A stretch of 64,000 nt of DNA from Ruminimicrobiellum sp045223915 (GTDB lineage Bacteria > Elusimicrobiota > Endomicrobiia > Endomicrobiales > Endomicrobiaceae): the NCBI GenBank assembly GCA_045223915.1, contig JBGUZU010000015.1:69568-133567 (forward strand), given 5' to 3'. Under the pieces are notes generated by a model. That model ran no database searches. It saw nothing but the letters and a program-made list of their open reading frames with translations, and had not been told where the DNA came from. The position numbers and the translations under genes were made by a program. Positions within the stretch are counted from its first letter, which is position 1; every line of letters begins with the position of its first letter. Positions 5,787 to 14,104 of the stretch are shown one piece after another.

Positions 5787-8690
5787 ATGAAAAAATTAAA
5801 AATTTTGTTGATTTCGTTAGTAGGTTTAATTGTAGTATTATCTCTTGCTGCCGTTATAACAATAAAAGTATTTTTGCCGGAAGATAAAATAAAATCTTAC
5901 ATTGTAGATTATGCAAAAAATAATCTTAACAGAGAAGTTACTTTCGATAAACTTTCGTTTAAACTTATCGGTATAGATTTAAAGAATTTTAAAATGTCGG
6001 AAAAATCTACTCTTAACGACGGAACATTTATAAAAGCAGACGATTTTATTGTAAAAATTTCTCCTTTACCGTTACTTAAGAAAAACATAAAAATCAGCAG
6101 AATCTTGTTGGATTCAATAGATATAAACATAACAAAAGATGAAAACGGTTTATTTAATTTTGACGATATAATAAAATCCTTTCAGACCGAAGAACCCCAA
6201 GATGAACAAAAACAGGAACAAGTTTCCGATACAAAAAGTTCGTCAGGTTCGTTTGATTTGAGTATACATCATTTCGATATAAAAAATGCAAATATAATGT
6301 ATATAGATAAAACATCAAATTTAGAGGCAAGTATTAAAAACTTTAATTTAAAAGCAAAAGATTTTTCTCTTACGGATGTGTTCGGTTGTGAAACTTCTTT
6401 TGATTTGGCGGTTAAACAAAATAAACTCGATATTTCCTTACCGTTAAGAGCAAAATTTAAAACGAATTTGAACAATTTCGATATGGATAAATTGTATTTG
6501 GATGTTGAAACTTTTGAAACGAACTTTAATAATGCAACAATAAGCTTACAAGGTAAAATAGAAAGTTTAAATGTTCCGAAAATAGATTGCAATCTTATAT
6601 TAAAAAATATCGATGAACAAACTTTCAAAGATTTTATTGAACCTAAAACTAAATTTAAAGCTGACGAAATAACATTTAAAACAAAATCGGTAGTAAACAT
6701 TTCTTCAATGAATGCAACCATTGAAAGTTTAAGCTTGGTTTTGCCGAACTCAACTGCGGATTTGGAAGGAACAATAGATTGGGGAAAACAGGATATAGAA
6801 TATAATCTAAAATTAGTTATTGATCTGCTAATAGATAATTTTGCAAAAGTTGTTCCCGAATACAATTTGGCGGGAAGAATTAAAACAAATTTAGAAGCAA
6901 CTCAAAACTTTTGTGAAGGAACATTCGCTTTGGAAAATATTTCTTCAGATTCAAGTTTCGGTAAAGTTTCAAACTTAAATGCAGACCTTTATTTGAAAGC
7001 CGAAAATAAAACCCCGTTATACAAAGCTAACTTATCTGCACTTGATATAGATTCGCTTGCTTTTAACATTAAACAGTTATCTCTAAAATATAACGATGCC
7101 GACTTTTCTTTGGTGGGGGAACTTACAAAGCAGTTAAGATCTGCACTTACTTTAAATTTGAAATCTAAAAATATTACAAATAATACATTTAAGAATTTTT
7201 ATAAGTGCCCTGTAAAATTTATAGTTCCTACATTAGATATAGATACAATTTTAAGTTTTAACTTAATAACAAAAGCTGCAGACATAACGAAATTAAATAT
7301 AAGAATTCCGGATTCTTCCGCAAATGTTACCGGCTTGCTTAACTGGAAAAAACAAAATAATTTTATTTACAACTTATCTTTAAATCTTAATTTGTTATTG
7401 GATAATATTGCAAAGAATTTTCCTGAATATAAAATGAAAGGTAAAATAGTTTCCGATGCTAAGGTTTCTAACAACGATTTGTCAGGTAACTTAACTTGTT
7501 CCAATGTGGCATTTGAGTATTTACCGTTAGCTGCAATATCAAAACTTAATATAGATGCAACGGCAAAATCCAAGAAGAACATAGTGATAAAAACAATTAA
7601 CGGTATATTTAACGAAGGTAAATTTGAAGGTGACGGATATTTAATAAACAAAGATATTAAATTTAATTTTAATATGGATAAATTAAAAATTGCCGAAAGT
7701 TCGCAAAATTCCAAACAGCAACCTAAAAAAGAAGAAAAGAAATCATCATCTTCACAGGATTTTAATTACAACATTTATACCGATATATCAATTAACGATA
7801 TAAATACACCTTATTTGGTAACCAAAAAAGCTACACTAAAAACCGCCTTAAAAACGGTAACAAGTACATGCAAAAAAGCTAACGGAACTTTTGTTTTCAA
7901 TATGGATGCCGGAACGATATCCAATGTTAACAAGTTAACGGATAACAAAATGGCAAACACTTTCTTATCCTTGTTTAATGTTGTAAATAATAACAGAACC
8001 AAAGAAACAAAAGGTAACAGCAAAAACGATATAAGTTTCCAAAATATTATTTGTGATGTGTTGCTTAGCGACGGTTTAATAAAAACAAACGACGTTTCAA
8101 TAAAAATTCCTACTGCAAAGATTATAGCTAAAGGAACAATAGATTTAAAAGCCGAAGCATTAAAACTTGCCGTAACTGCCGGTGATTATACAGGAATGAA
8201 GATTGAAGGAACAATGTCCAATCCGAAAATTTCTTACGATGTTGCTGCAGCGGTAGCAACCGCTCTAGGGGATAAATCCGTAGGTGATGCTTTAAAAAGT
8301 TTATTTAAAATGGACAACAAAAAAAATAGTTCAAAACAAGAAGCAAAACAAGAAACTGTACAGGAAAATGCACAACCGGCAACCCGGGAAAACACGCAAC
8401 AGGAAACAGTAACGCAACAAGAAACAACCGAACCGATTAAACAGGAAACATCAGCAGCACAAGAAGAACAAAAACAAGAAGCTGTTCAGGAAACAAAACA
8501 GGAACCGGTACAAGAAGTTAAGCAGGAAACAACAACAGTACAAGAGGAACCAAAACAAGAAACCGTTCAAGAACCACAGCAAGAAGAAGTTAAACAAGAA
8601 ATTGTTCAACAAGAACCTAAACAAGAAATGCAGCAGGAAACAACACAGGAAGAACCTAAATCGGAAGAAACAAGCAATAATAATCAGTAA
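5787..8690 (+). CDS. AsmA-like inner-membrane/periplasmic protein with Gln/Glu-rich tail
   Basis: A 967-aa protein with one N-terminal membrane helix (about residues 5-27) and a long periplasmic part. It shows repeated amphipathic beta-strand segments of AsmA/YhdP type (for example FDKLSFKLIGIDLKNFKM, IDLKAEALKLAVTAGDYTGMKIEGTMSNPKISYD near the C-terminal end of the fold). AsmA-like proteins are thought to bridge the envelope and carry phospholipids to the outer membrane. From about residue 846 a low-complexity tail of KQETVQE-like units runs to the end; it is rich in Gln and Glu and probably disordered. AAGGA precedes the ATG. A bidirectional terminator follows the gene. Confidence 0.82.
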   Translation: MKKLKILLISLVGLIVVLSLAAVITIKVFLPEDKIKSYIVDYAKNNLNREVTFDKLSFKLIGIDLKNFKMSEKSTLNDGTFIKADDFIVKISPLPLLKKNIKISRILLDSIDINITKDENGLFNFDDIIKSFQTEEPQDEQKQEQVSDTKSSSGSFDLSIHHFDIKNANIMYIDKTSNLEASIKNFNLKAKDFSLTDVFGCETSFDLAVKQNKLDISLPLRAKFKTNLNNFDMDKLYLDVETFETNFNNATISLQGKIESLNVPKIDCNLILKNIDEQTFKDFIEPKTKFKADEITFKTKSVVNISSMNATIESLSLVLPNSTADLEGTIDWGKQDIEYNLKLVIDLLIDNFAKVVPEYNLAGRIKTNLEATQNFCEGTFALENISSDSSFGKVSNLNADLYLKAENKTPLYKANLSALDIDSLAFNIKQLSLKYNDADFSLVGELTKQLRSALTLNLKSKNITNNTFKNFYKCPVKFIVPTLDIDTILSFNLITKAADITKLNIRIPDSSANVTGLLNWKKQNNFIYNLSLNLNLLLDNIAKNFPEYKMKGKIVSDAKVSNNDLSGNLTCSNVAFEYLPLAAISKLNIDATAKSKKNIVIKTINGIFNEGKFEGDGYLINKDIKFNFNMDKLKIAESSQNSKQQPKKEEKKSSSSQDFNYNIYTDISINDINTPYLVTKKATLKTALKTVTSTCKKANGTFVFNMDAGTISNVNKLTDNKMANTFLSLFNVVNNNRTKETKGNSKNDISFQNIICDVLLSDGLIKTNDVSIKIPTAKIIAKGTIDLKAEALKLAVTAGDYTGMKIEGTMSNPKISYDVAAAVATALGDKSVGDALKSLFKMDNKKNSSKQEAKQETVQENAQPATRENTQQETVTQQETTEPIKQETSAAQEEQKQEAVQETKQEPVQEVKQETTTVQEEPKQETVQEPQQEEVKQEIVQQEPKQEMQQETTQEEPKSEETSNNNQ

Positions 8691-8707
8691 TTATTAATTT
8701 AAGTAAC

Positions 8708-8750
8708 CAATATAAAAAACGGGGAAAATCACTCCCCGTTTTTTATATTG
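8708..8750. terminator. intrinsic terminator after the asmA-like gene
   Basis: A perfect 18-bp stem (8708-8725 with 8733-8750), core ACGGGGA / TCCCCGT, 7-base loop, with A and T runs on both sides, so it can work in both directions. Confidence 0.93.
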
Positions 8751-8923
8751 TGGAAAATAACAAAAATTGATATCATTTACAATATTAAAAAAGTGTAACT
8801 TTATTGCTGTATGTATAGTCTAATATAAATATAACTTACAGAGTTATAGGTTTAGCGGCAAAACACCAATGACAAAACGACTAAAAAAATAGCCGATAAA
8901 TCATAATTACGGAGTATTTTTTT

Positions 8924-10186
8924 ATGAAAAAAGTGTTGTATGTTTTGTTATCATTTTGTTTTGCCGGTTCGGTTAACGGTTTGTTTGCGGAAACTTTAAC
9001 CTGGCAAGATTGTATTGATATGGCAAACAAAACAAACAGTACTCTTGTAATGGCAAAACAAGATTTAAAAATTGCAGAATACGATTACAATGTTATATTA
9101 AACAAATATTATCCGTCCGTAAATTTCAGATATGGTTTTACAAGATCTGGTAACGGGCACACGGGAAACAATTGGAGTGCAAGTTTAAACGCATCACAAA
9201 CAATATACAATTTCCAGTCCAACGCACAAATACACAGCCAAAAAGCCACAATAAACAGAACGGTGGCACAACTTACAAAATCTTCCGCGGATGTTTATTT
9301 TTCCATAAGACAAGCATTTTTGCAAATGTGTTATGCTCAGGAAAATATTACTCTTTTGGAAAATATTTATAACATGAGAAAACAGTCTGCCGATATTGTG
9401 AGGTTACAATATGAAGGCGGTAAAGAAAGCAGAGGTAACATGTTAAGAGCGCAGGCACAAAAACAGTCCGCTTATGTAAATGTGTCTAATGCGAAAAGAG
9501 ATTTGGCGGTTGCAAGAAGAGCCCTTGCACAAAATTTGGGAACGGAACTTTCTTCTGTATGTATGGTGGATTATAAATTGGAAGAAGTTGATGATAATAC
9601 GAAAGTGGATGTTGATAATGCGGTGGCAAATTGCCCGGATGTGATACTTTCATCGTCGTCGGTAGAAATAACAAGATACAGTATAGATTCCACAAAAGGG
9701 AACCTTTATCCGAACATTTCCGCATCTGCTTCCATAGGCGTTTCCGACGAAAACAATCCGATACCTCCTGCAGACAGCAAAAATTGGAGTGTGGGAGTAG
9801 CACTCAATTATCCTTTACTTTCCGGCGGTATTACAAGTACATTAAATTCGGTTAAAGCGGCAAATACCGCTTTGGAAAAAGCGCAGGAAAGTTATAAACA
9901 AACAATACTTACAACAAAAACAAGTTTGGAAGAAGTTTTAGCGGATATTGAAAGAACAAAAGATAATATAGAAATTTACAGAATGTTTTTGGAAGCAGCC
10001 ACTCAGAGACAAAAAGAGGCAACAATAAAATACAGAGCGGGAACCATGGAGTTTCAAACTTGGCAGGATATTGAACAGGAATATGTAAACAACCAAATGT
10101 CGCACCTTTCCGCTTTATATAATTATAATTTAGCATTAGCTAAAAGAGACAGACTTTTAGGAGATATGCACGGAGAAATAAAATGA
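8924..10186 (+). CDS. TolC-family outer-membrane efflux channel
   Basis: A 420-aa protein with a signal peptide (MKKVLYVLLSFCFAGSVNGLFA) and two outer-membrane-efflux-protein repeats made of long helices (for example YNVILNKYYPSVNFRYGFTRSG and TKGNLYPNISASASIGVSDENN). These alternate with coiled-coil segments ending in TILTTKTSLEEVLADIERTKDN. It should form the trimeric exit duct for the MacA/MacB genes that follow. GGAG at 8911 lies in the loop of a TAC-GGA-GTA hairpin with one stem mismatch. Its last codons overlap the adaptor gene by 4 bases (ATGA), so the three genes form one operon. Confidence 0.9.
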   Translation: MKKVLYVLLSFCFAGSVNGLFAETLTWQDCIDMANKTNSTLVMAKQDLKIAEYDYNVILNKYYPSVNFRYGFTRSGNGHTGNNWSASLNASQTIYNFQSNAQIHSQKATINRTVAQLTKSSADVYFSIRQAFLQMCYAQENITLLENIYNMRKQSADIVRLQYEGGKESRGNMLRAQAQKQSAYVNVSNAKRDLAVARRALAQNLGTELSSVCMVDYKLEEVDDNTKVDVDNAVANCPDVILSSSSVEITRYSIDSTKGNLYPNISASASIGVSDENNPIPPADSKNWSVGVALNYPLLSGGITSTLNSVKAANTALEKAQESYKQTILTTKTSLEEVLADIERTKDNIEIYRMFLEAATQRQKEATIKYRAGTMEFQTWQDIEQEYVNNQMSHLSALYNYNLALAKRDRLLGDMHGEIK

Positions 10187-11181
10187 AAAAAGCAGCAATA
10201 ATTTTTACCGTACTTCTTGTACTCGGGATAATAATAACTTATCAACTTAGAGATAAAAAAGAAAAAGTTGTTGAAATAAAGTATGTTCCTCATACGGTAA
10301 CAACAGCCGATGTTAAAGAAGTTATTGATACTACCGGTGAAGTTTCCGCATTAAACAGAGTGGAAATAAAACCTTCCGTTTCAGGCAGAGTAGACAGACT
10401 TTTGGTCAGTGAAGGTGACACCGTAAGAAAAGGGCAGGTGTTGGCATATTTAAGTTCTTCGGACAGAGTTGCAATACTTGACGCCGTAAGGGCAAACCCC
10501 GACGAAAACATAAAAGATTGGGAAAATACATACAAAGCAACACCCGTAATTTCACCGATGAATGGTAAAATAATTTTAAGAAATGTTGTTGAAGGACAAA
10601 CAATTTCAACTAACGATATTTTGTATGCTTTGGCAGATGAGTTGATAGTTTTGGCAAGTGTTGATGAAGCCGATATCGGTAAAATTAAAAACGGACAAAG
10701 AGCAGAAATAACACTTGATGCTTACAAAGATGTTACCATTAACGGTAAAGTGTTCCAAATTTTGGAAGAAGGTAAAAATGTAAGTAATGTTATTACATAC
10801 TATGTAAAAATAAGACCGGAAAAAACGCCGGAATTTTTTAAATCGTTAATGACGGCAAACATAGATATTATAGTGAAAGAACAAAAAGATGCCGCAGTTA
10901 TTCCCTGGGACAGTTTTGTTGAAGATGAAAAGGGAGAAACTTTTGTTTTGGTCGGCGATGAAATGCAACAAAGAAGACATAAAATAACCACCGGTATTTT
11001 TGACGGAAACAATGTTGAAGTAACTTCGGGCCTTTCCAAAGGTGACACGATTTTAGTTAAACAAGACAAATATAATATTGCTACAACAAAAGAAGTGACG
11101 AAAGGATTTTTGTCTATGGGACCGGGAAAAAGAAAAAGCAACAAAGATATTTTAAATAACGGACAGAACAAAAAAGCATAA
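10183..11181 (+). CDS. MacA/HlyD-type periplasmic adaptor, short form
   Basis: A 332-aa membrane-fusion protein with an N-terminal anchor helix. The first lipoyl half is SGRVDRLLVSEGDTVRKGQVLAYL, the second ATPVISPMNGKIILRNVVEGQTI, followed by a beta-barrel and a C-terminal membrane-proximal domain. The two lipoyl halves are separated by only about 30 residues, so the long alpha-helical hairpin that normally reaches TolC is essentially absent. The gene lies between tolC-like and macB-like genes, which supports a MacAB-TolC type role. The stop codon is in the loop of a hairpin (AAAAAAGCA / TGCTTTTTT). Assignment to the family is firm; how it contacts the channel is open. Confidence 0.87.
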   Translation: MKKAAIIFTVLLVLGIIITYQLRDKKEKVVEIKYVPHTVTTADVKEVIDTTGEVSALNRVEIKPSVSGRVDRLLVSEGDTVRKGQVLAYLSSSDRVAILDAVRANPDENIKDWENTYKATPVISPMNGKIILRNVVEGQTISTNDILYALADELIVLASVDEADIGKIKNGQRAEITLDAYKDVTINGKVFQILEEGKNVSNVITYYVKIRPEKTPEFFKSLMTANIDIIVKEQKDAAVIPWDSFVEDEKGETFVLVGDEMQQRRHKITTGIFDGNNVEVTSGLSKGDTILVKQDKYNIATTKEVTKGFLSMGPGKRKSNKDILNNGQNKKA

Positions 11182-11342
11182 GTGCTTTTTTGGAAGAATA
11201 GAGATATAGGAAAAGTCGTTTATAGTTTATGGTTGGTAGTTTATAGTTTAATGTTAAAATTTGCAAAGCAAATTTTACATTTGAACTTCAAATCTTCCAA
11301 TCATCAAATCTTCCAATCTTCAAAAAATTCGGAGAATTTTTT
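11170..11342 (+). repeat. composite intergenic element 5 between macA-like and macB-like genes
   Basis: Hairpin AAAAAAGCA-TAAG-TGCTTTTTT (11170-11191) spans the adaptor's stop codon. A G-rich arm (about 11191-11252) combines GGAAGAATAGAG units with GTTTATAGTTTATGG units. The central hairpin (11256-11276) and flank are identical to those of element 3. The C-rich arm is at about 11284-11320 (AAATCTTCCAATC units). Hairpin AAAAAATTC-GGA-GAATTTTTT (11322-11342) holds the macB Shine-Dalgarno in its loop. The element lies inside an operon. Confidence 0.72.
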
Positions 11343-11345
11343 ACT

Positions 11346-13301
11346 GTGGAAAAGCATGTACCATTATTACAAATAAAAAATATTACCAAAGTTTATAATG
11401 TCGGTGATAACAGACTCGACATTTTAAGAGGTATAAACTTAACCGTTGAAGAAGGTGAGTTTGTAGCCATTATGGGCCCTTCCGGTTCAGGTAAATCCAC
11501 TTTGATGCACATATTAGGTTTGCTCGACAGGCCTACCGACGGTGTATATGAAATATACGGTGAAAATGTTTTAAAGTTTAATGATAATCAAACAGCATTT
11601 TTAAGATCAAAAATTATAGGTTTTGTTTTTCAACAGTATAACTTGTTAAACAAAATGACTGCTGCGGATAATGTTGCTTTACCTATGGTATATTCCGGCG
11701 GTAAAAACAGAAAAGAAAAATCGGAACAGTTGCTTAAAGAAGTAGGATTAAGTGACAGAATAGAACATAAACCTACACAACTTTCCGGCGGGCAACAACA
11801 AAGAGTTGCAATAGCAAGATCGTTGGTGAATGATCCTAAAATAATTTTTGCCGATGAACCTACGGGAAATTTATCTTCAAAACAATCCAACGAAATAATG
11901 CAGATATTAACCGATTTAAACAAGAAAGGTATAAGTGTTATTTTGGTTACTCACGAACCGGATATTGCAAAATGGGCAGACAGACTTATAATGATTAAAG
12001 ACGGACAAGTGTTGTCCGATACAATTCAAAAGAAAAAAGAAAGAAAAGATACGGAACCGTTAAAAATAAAAAAAGAAAGTTCACATTTAAGTATAGCCGA
12101 ATTTGCGGAAAACTTTTTTTCGGCAATAAGAGCAATTATTTCAAACAAAACAAGATCCATTTTAACTATGCTTGGTATTATCATAGGTGTTGCTTCAATT
12201 ATTTCCATGTTGGCGTTAGGTAACGGAGCACAAAAGGCACTTGAACAACAAATAACATCTATGGGAACCAATTTATTATATTTGATGCCGGGAAGAATTT
12301 CGTTGGGCGGTGTTTCCGGTACGGTTGCAAGAAGAATATATTTAAAAGATGTTGAAGCACTCGCGGAAAATACGGAACTGATAAAAAATATAGATCCGAA
12401 TGTCAGCGGGTCGGCACAGGTGGTTTACGGTAATAAAAATACAAACACTTCCATTACCGGTGCTACACCTATATACCAATATTTACAAAATGCAGTTCCG
12501 CAATACGGAAGATTTTTTACAAGATCCGAAAATGAGAATTTATCGAAAGTGTGTGTTATAGGAACAACGGTAGTAAAGAATCTTTTCGGTAACGAAAATC
12601 CCGTAGGTAAATATATTAAGATTAACAGAAAACAGTTTAGAGTTATAGGAATACTTCCAGTAAAAGGTGCGCAAGGTTACAGAGATGGTGACGATATGGT
12701 TATAGTTCCGTTAAATACCGCAATGAAAAGATTGTTCGGAACAAACTATGTATCTTCCGTTGCCGTTGAAGTGCAAGACGGGAAAATGAGCGAAACGGAA
12801 ACTTACTTGTTGCAAACAATGCTTGAAAGAAATAAACTGACATCAGAACAGGCGGATGCTTTCAGAATAAGAAATATGTCGGACATGATACAAATGCTTA
12901 CATCAACAACACAAACCATGACAATGCTTTTAGGTGCCGTTGCCGGTATCTCGTTAATAGTCGGCGGTATCGGCATTATGAATATAATGCTTGTAAGTGT
13001 AAGCGAAAGAACAAGAGAAATAGGTTTAAGAAAAGCAATAGGAGCAACAAAAATAGCAGTTCTTTTACAATTTTTAATAGAGTCTTCGGTACTGTCTTTG
13101 CTGGGCGGTATACTCGGTGTAAGTTTAGGTATCGGTATATCCGTGGTTGTATCTAAAGTTGCGGGTTGGGCAACCTTTATATCTACTTTTTCAATTGTTT
13201 TGGCTGTGGGTTTTTCCGCAATAGTAGGTATTTTGTTCGGGTTGTGGCCTGCGAAAAAAGCATCGGAACTGTCGCCGATCGAAGCTCTAAGATACGACTA
13301 A
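11346..13301 (+). CDS. macB: MacB-type ABC exporter (ATPase fused to FtsX-like permease)
   Basis: A 651-aa fusion. The N-terminal ATPase has Walker A GPSGSGKST, signature LSGGQQQRVAIARSL, Walker B IIFADEPTG and an H-loop VTHEPD. A linker leads to a membrane helix (ILTMLGIIIGVASIISMLALG), a large periplasmic domain and three C-terminal helices (the last two near VLSLLGGILGVSLGIGISVVV and FSIVLAVGFSAIVGILFGLWP). It ends with PAKKASELSPIEALRYD, the classic MacB/LolC-type tail. Start is GTG at 11346, 11 bases after GGAG; the nearby ATG is out of frame. MacB works as a mechanotransmitter that expels periplasmic substrates through TolC; candidates are antibiotics, peptides or lipids. Confidence 0.93.
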   Translation: MEKHVPLLQIKNITKVYNVGDNRLDILRGINLTVEEGEFVAIMGPSGSGKSTLMHILGLLDRPTDGVYEIYGENVLKFNDNQTAFLRSKIIGFVFQQYNLLNKMTAADNVALPMVYSGGKNRKEKSEQLLKEVGLSDRIEHKPTQLSGGQQQRVAIARSLVNDPKIIFADEPTGNLSSKQSNEIMQILTDLNKKGISVILVTHEPDIAKWADRLIMIKDGQVLSDTIQKKKERKDTEPLKIKKESSHLSIAEFAENFFSAIRAIISNKTRSILTMLGIIIGVASIISMLALGNGAQKALEQQITSMGTNLLYLMPGRISLGGVSGTVARRIYLKDVEALAENTELIKNIDPNVSGSAQVVYGNKNTNTSITGATPIYQYLQNAVPQYGRFFTRSENENLSKVCVIGTTVVKNLFGNENPVGKYIKINRKQFRVIGILPVKGAQGYRDGDDMVIVPLNTAMKRLFGTNYVSSVAVEVQDGKMSETETYLLQTMLERNKLTSEQADAFRIRNMSDMIQMLTSTTQTMTMLLGAVAGISLIVGGIGIMNIMLVSVSERTREIGLRKAIGATKIAVLLQFLIESSVLSLLGGILGVSLGIGISVVVSKVAGWATFISTFSIVLAVGFSAIVGILFGLWPAKKASELSPIEALRYD

Positions 13302-13310
13302 CGTCTTATC

Positions 13311-13394
13311 TTTTGAATTTATATGTCGTTATGTCGGAACTCATTTACATGTTATCGTAAACTTCGTTCCGACATGCCTAATCTAAATTCAAAA
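13311..13394. repeat. 84-base nested palindrome after macB
   Basis: Ten bases after the macB stop, TTTTGAATTTA (13311-13321) pairs with TAAATTCAAAA (13384-13394). Inside it ATGTCGGAAC (13331-13340) pairs with GTTCCGACAT (13366-13375), and TTTAC (13344) with GTAAA (13357). There is no T run, so it is not a standard terminator. It could be a structured 3' UTR or a relic of a small mobile element. Confidence 0.65.
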
Positions 13395-13408
13395 TATTGC
13401 CCCGAAGG

Positions 13409-13437
13409 TTGACGGATTATCTTTTTAGTTCTATATT
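13409..13437 (+). promoter_or_regulatory. promoter of the Spy-like gene
   Basis: TTGACG (13409-13414) and TATATT (13432-13437) are 17 bases apart. The start of transcription would be near 13444, leaving a leader of about 84 bases before the ATG at 13528. Confidence 0.75.
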
Positions 13438-13527
13438 TTTTGTAACTTTGTTAGTTTAGATATAGTCTTAATTATGCATTGTATATTGTAAATTAAAAAT
13501 TATAAATTGTAGTTTAAAGGAGGCAGT

Positions 13528-14046
13528 ATGAAAAAAATTTTAAGTTTGGCAGTAGCGTTGTTAGTAACAACTTCGTTGTATGCAGTACCACCGCAGGATA
13601 AAGGTGATATGTCGGAACCGCCACAAATGCATCATCAAAAAATGGGGATTGATTTTGCAAAAATTGCCAAAGAATTGAACATTACCGATGAACAAAAAGA
13701 TAAATTGAATGAAATGATGAAAGAAGATATGTCGAGAAAAAAAGAATTGAGACAAGTAATCAGGCAAAAAATGGAAGCCATAGATGAAGAATTGTTGAAA
13801 GAAAATGTTGATATGAATGTAATAAATCAATTGGCAGCGGAAATTCAACAAACGAGTGCCGATATTTCAAGAATAAACATTGAAAGTAAATTAAAAGTAA
13901 GAAGTGTTTTATCTTTTGAACAATACACAAAAATGGAACAAAACAGAAAAGAAATGATGAAGAATTTCAAAAAAGATAAACCTGCAAATGCCGAAGAGAA
14001 AGTTCAACCTAAAAAGGATAAGAAAGATAAAAAAGGAAAAAAATAA
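13528..14046 (+). CDS. Spy/CpxP-like periplasmic protein
   Basis: A 172-aa exported protein with signal peptide MKKILSLAVALLVTTSLYA. The mature part begins with a Pro/Met/His-rich stretch (PPQMHHQKMG) and then shows the ELNITDEQKDKLNEMM and VRSVLSFEQYTKME segments, the two LTxxQ-like elements of Spy/CpxP helical proteins, separated by long charged helices. The tail is lysine-rich (KKDKKDKKGKK). Spy-like proteins are ATP-independent periplasmic chaperones or stress sensors, often linked to metals. AAGGAGG precedes the ATG. It has its own promoter and a strong terminator, so it is a single-gene unit. The gene at 35492 encodes a protein of similar plan. Confidence 0.75.
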   Translation: MKKILSLAVALLVTTSLYAVPPQDKGDMSEPPQMHHQKMGIDFAKIAKELNITDEQKDKLNEMMKEDMSRKKELRQVIRQKMEAIDEELLKENVDMNVINQLAAEIQQTSADISRINIESKLKVRSVLSFEQYTKMEQNRKEMMKNFKKDKPANAEEKVQPKKDKKDKKGKK

Positions 14047-14054
14047 TTTATAAA

Positions 14055-14094
14055 ATAAAAAAGGCAGAGAGAAAAATCTCTCTGCCTTTTTTAT
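14055..14094. terminator. bidirectional terminator between Spy-like and patatin genes
   Basis: Stem ATAAAAAAGGCAGAGAGA (14055-14072) pairs with 14077-14094 around a 4-base AAAA loop. It has A/T runs on both flanks and serves the two convergent genes. Confidence 0.95.
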
Positions 14095-14104
14095 GTGTAA
14101 AAAA

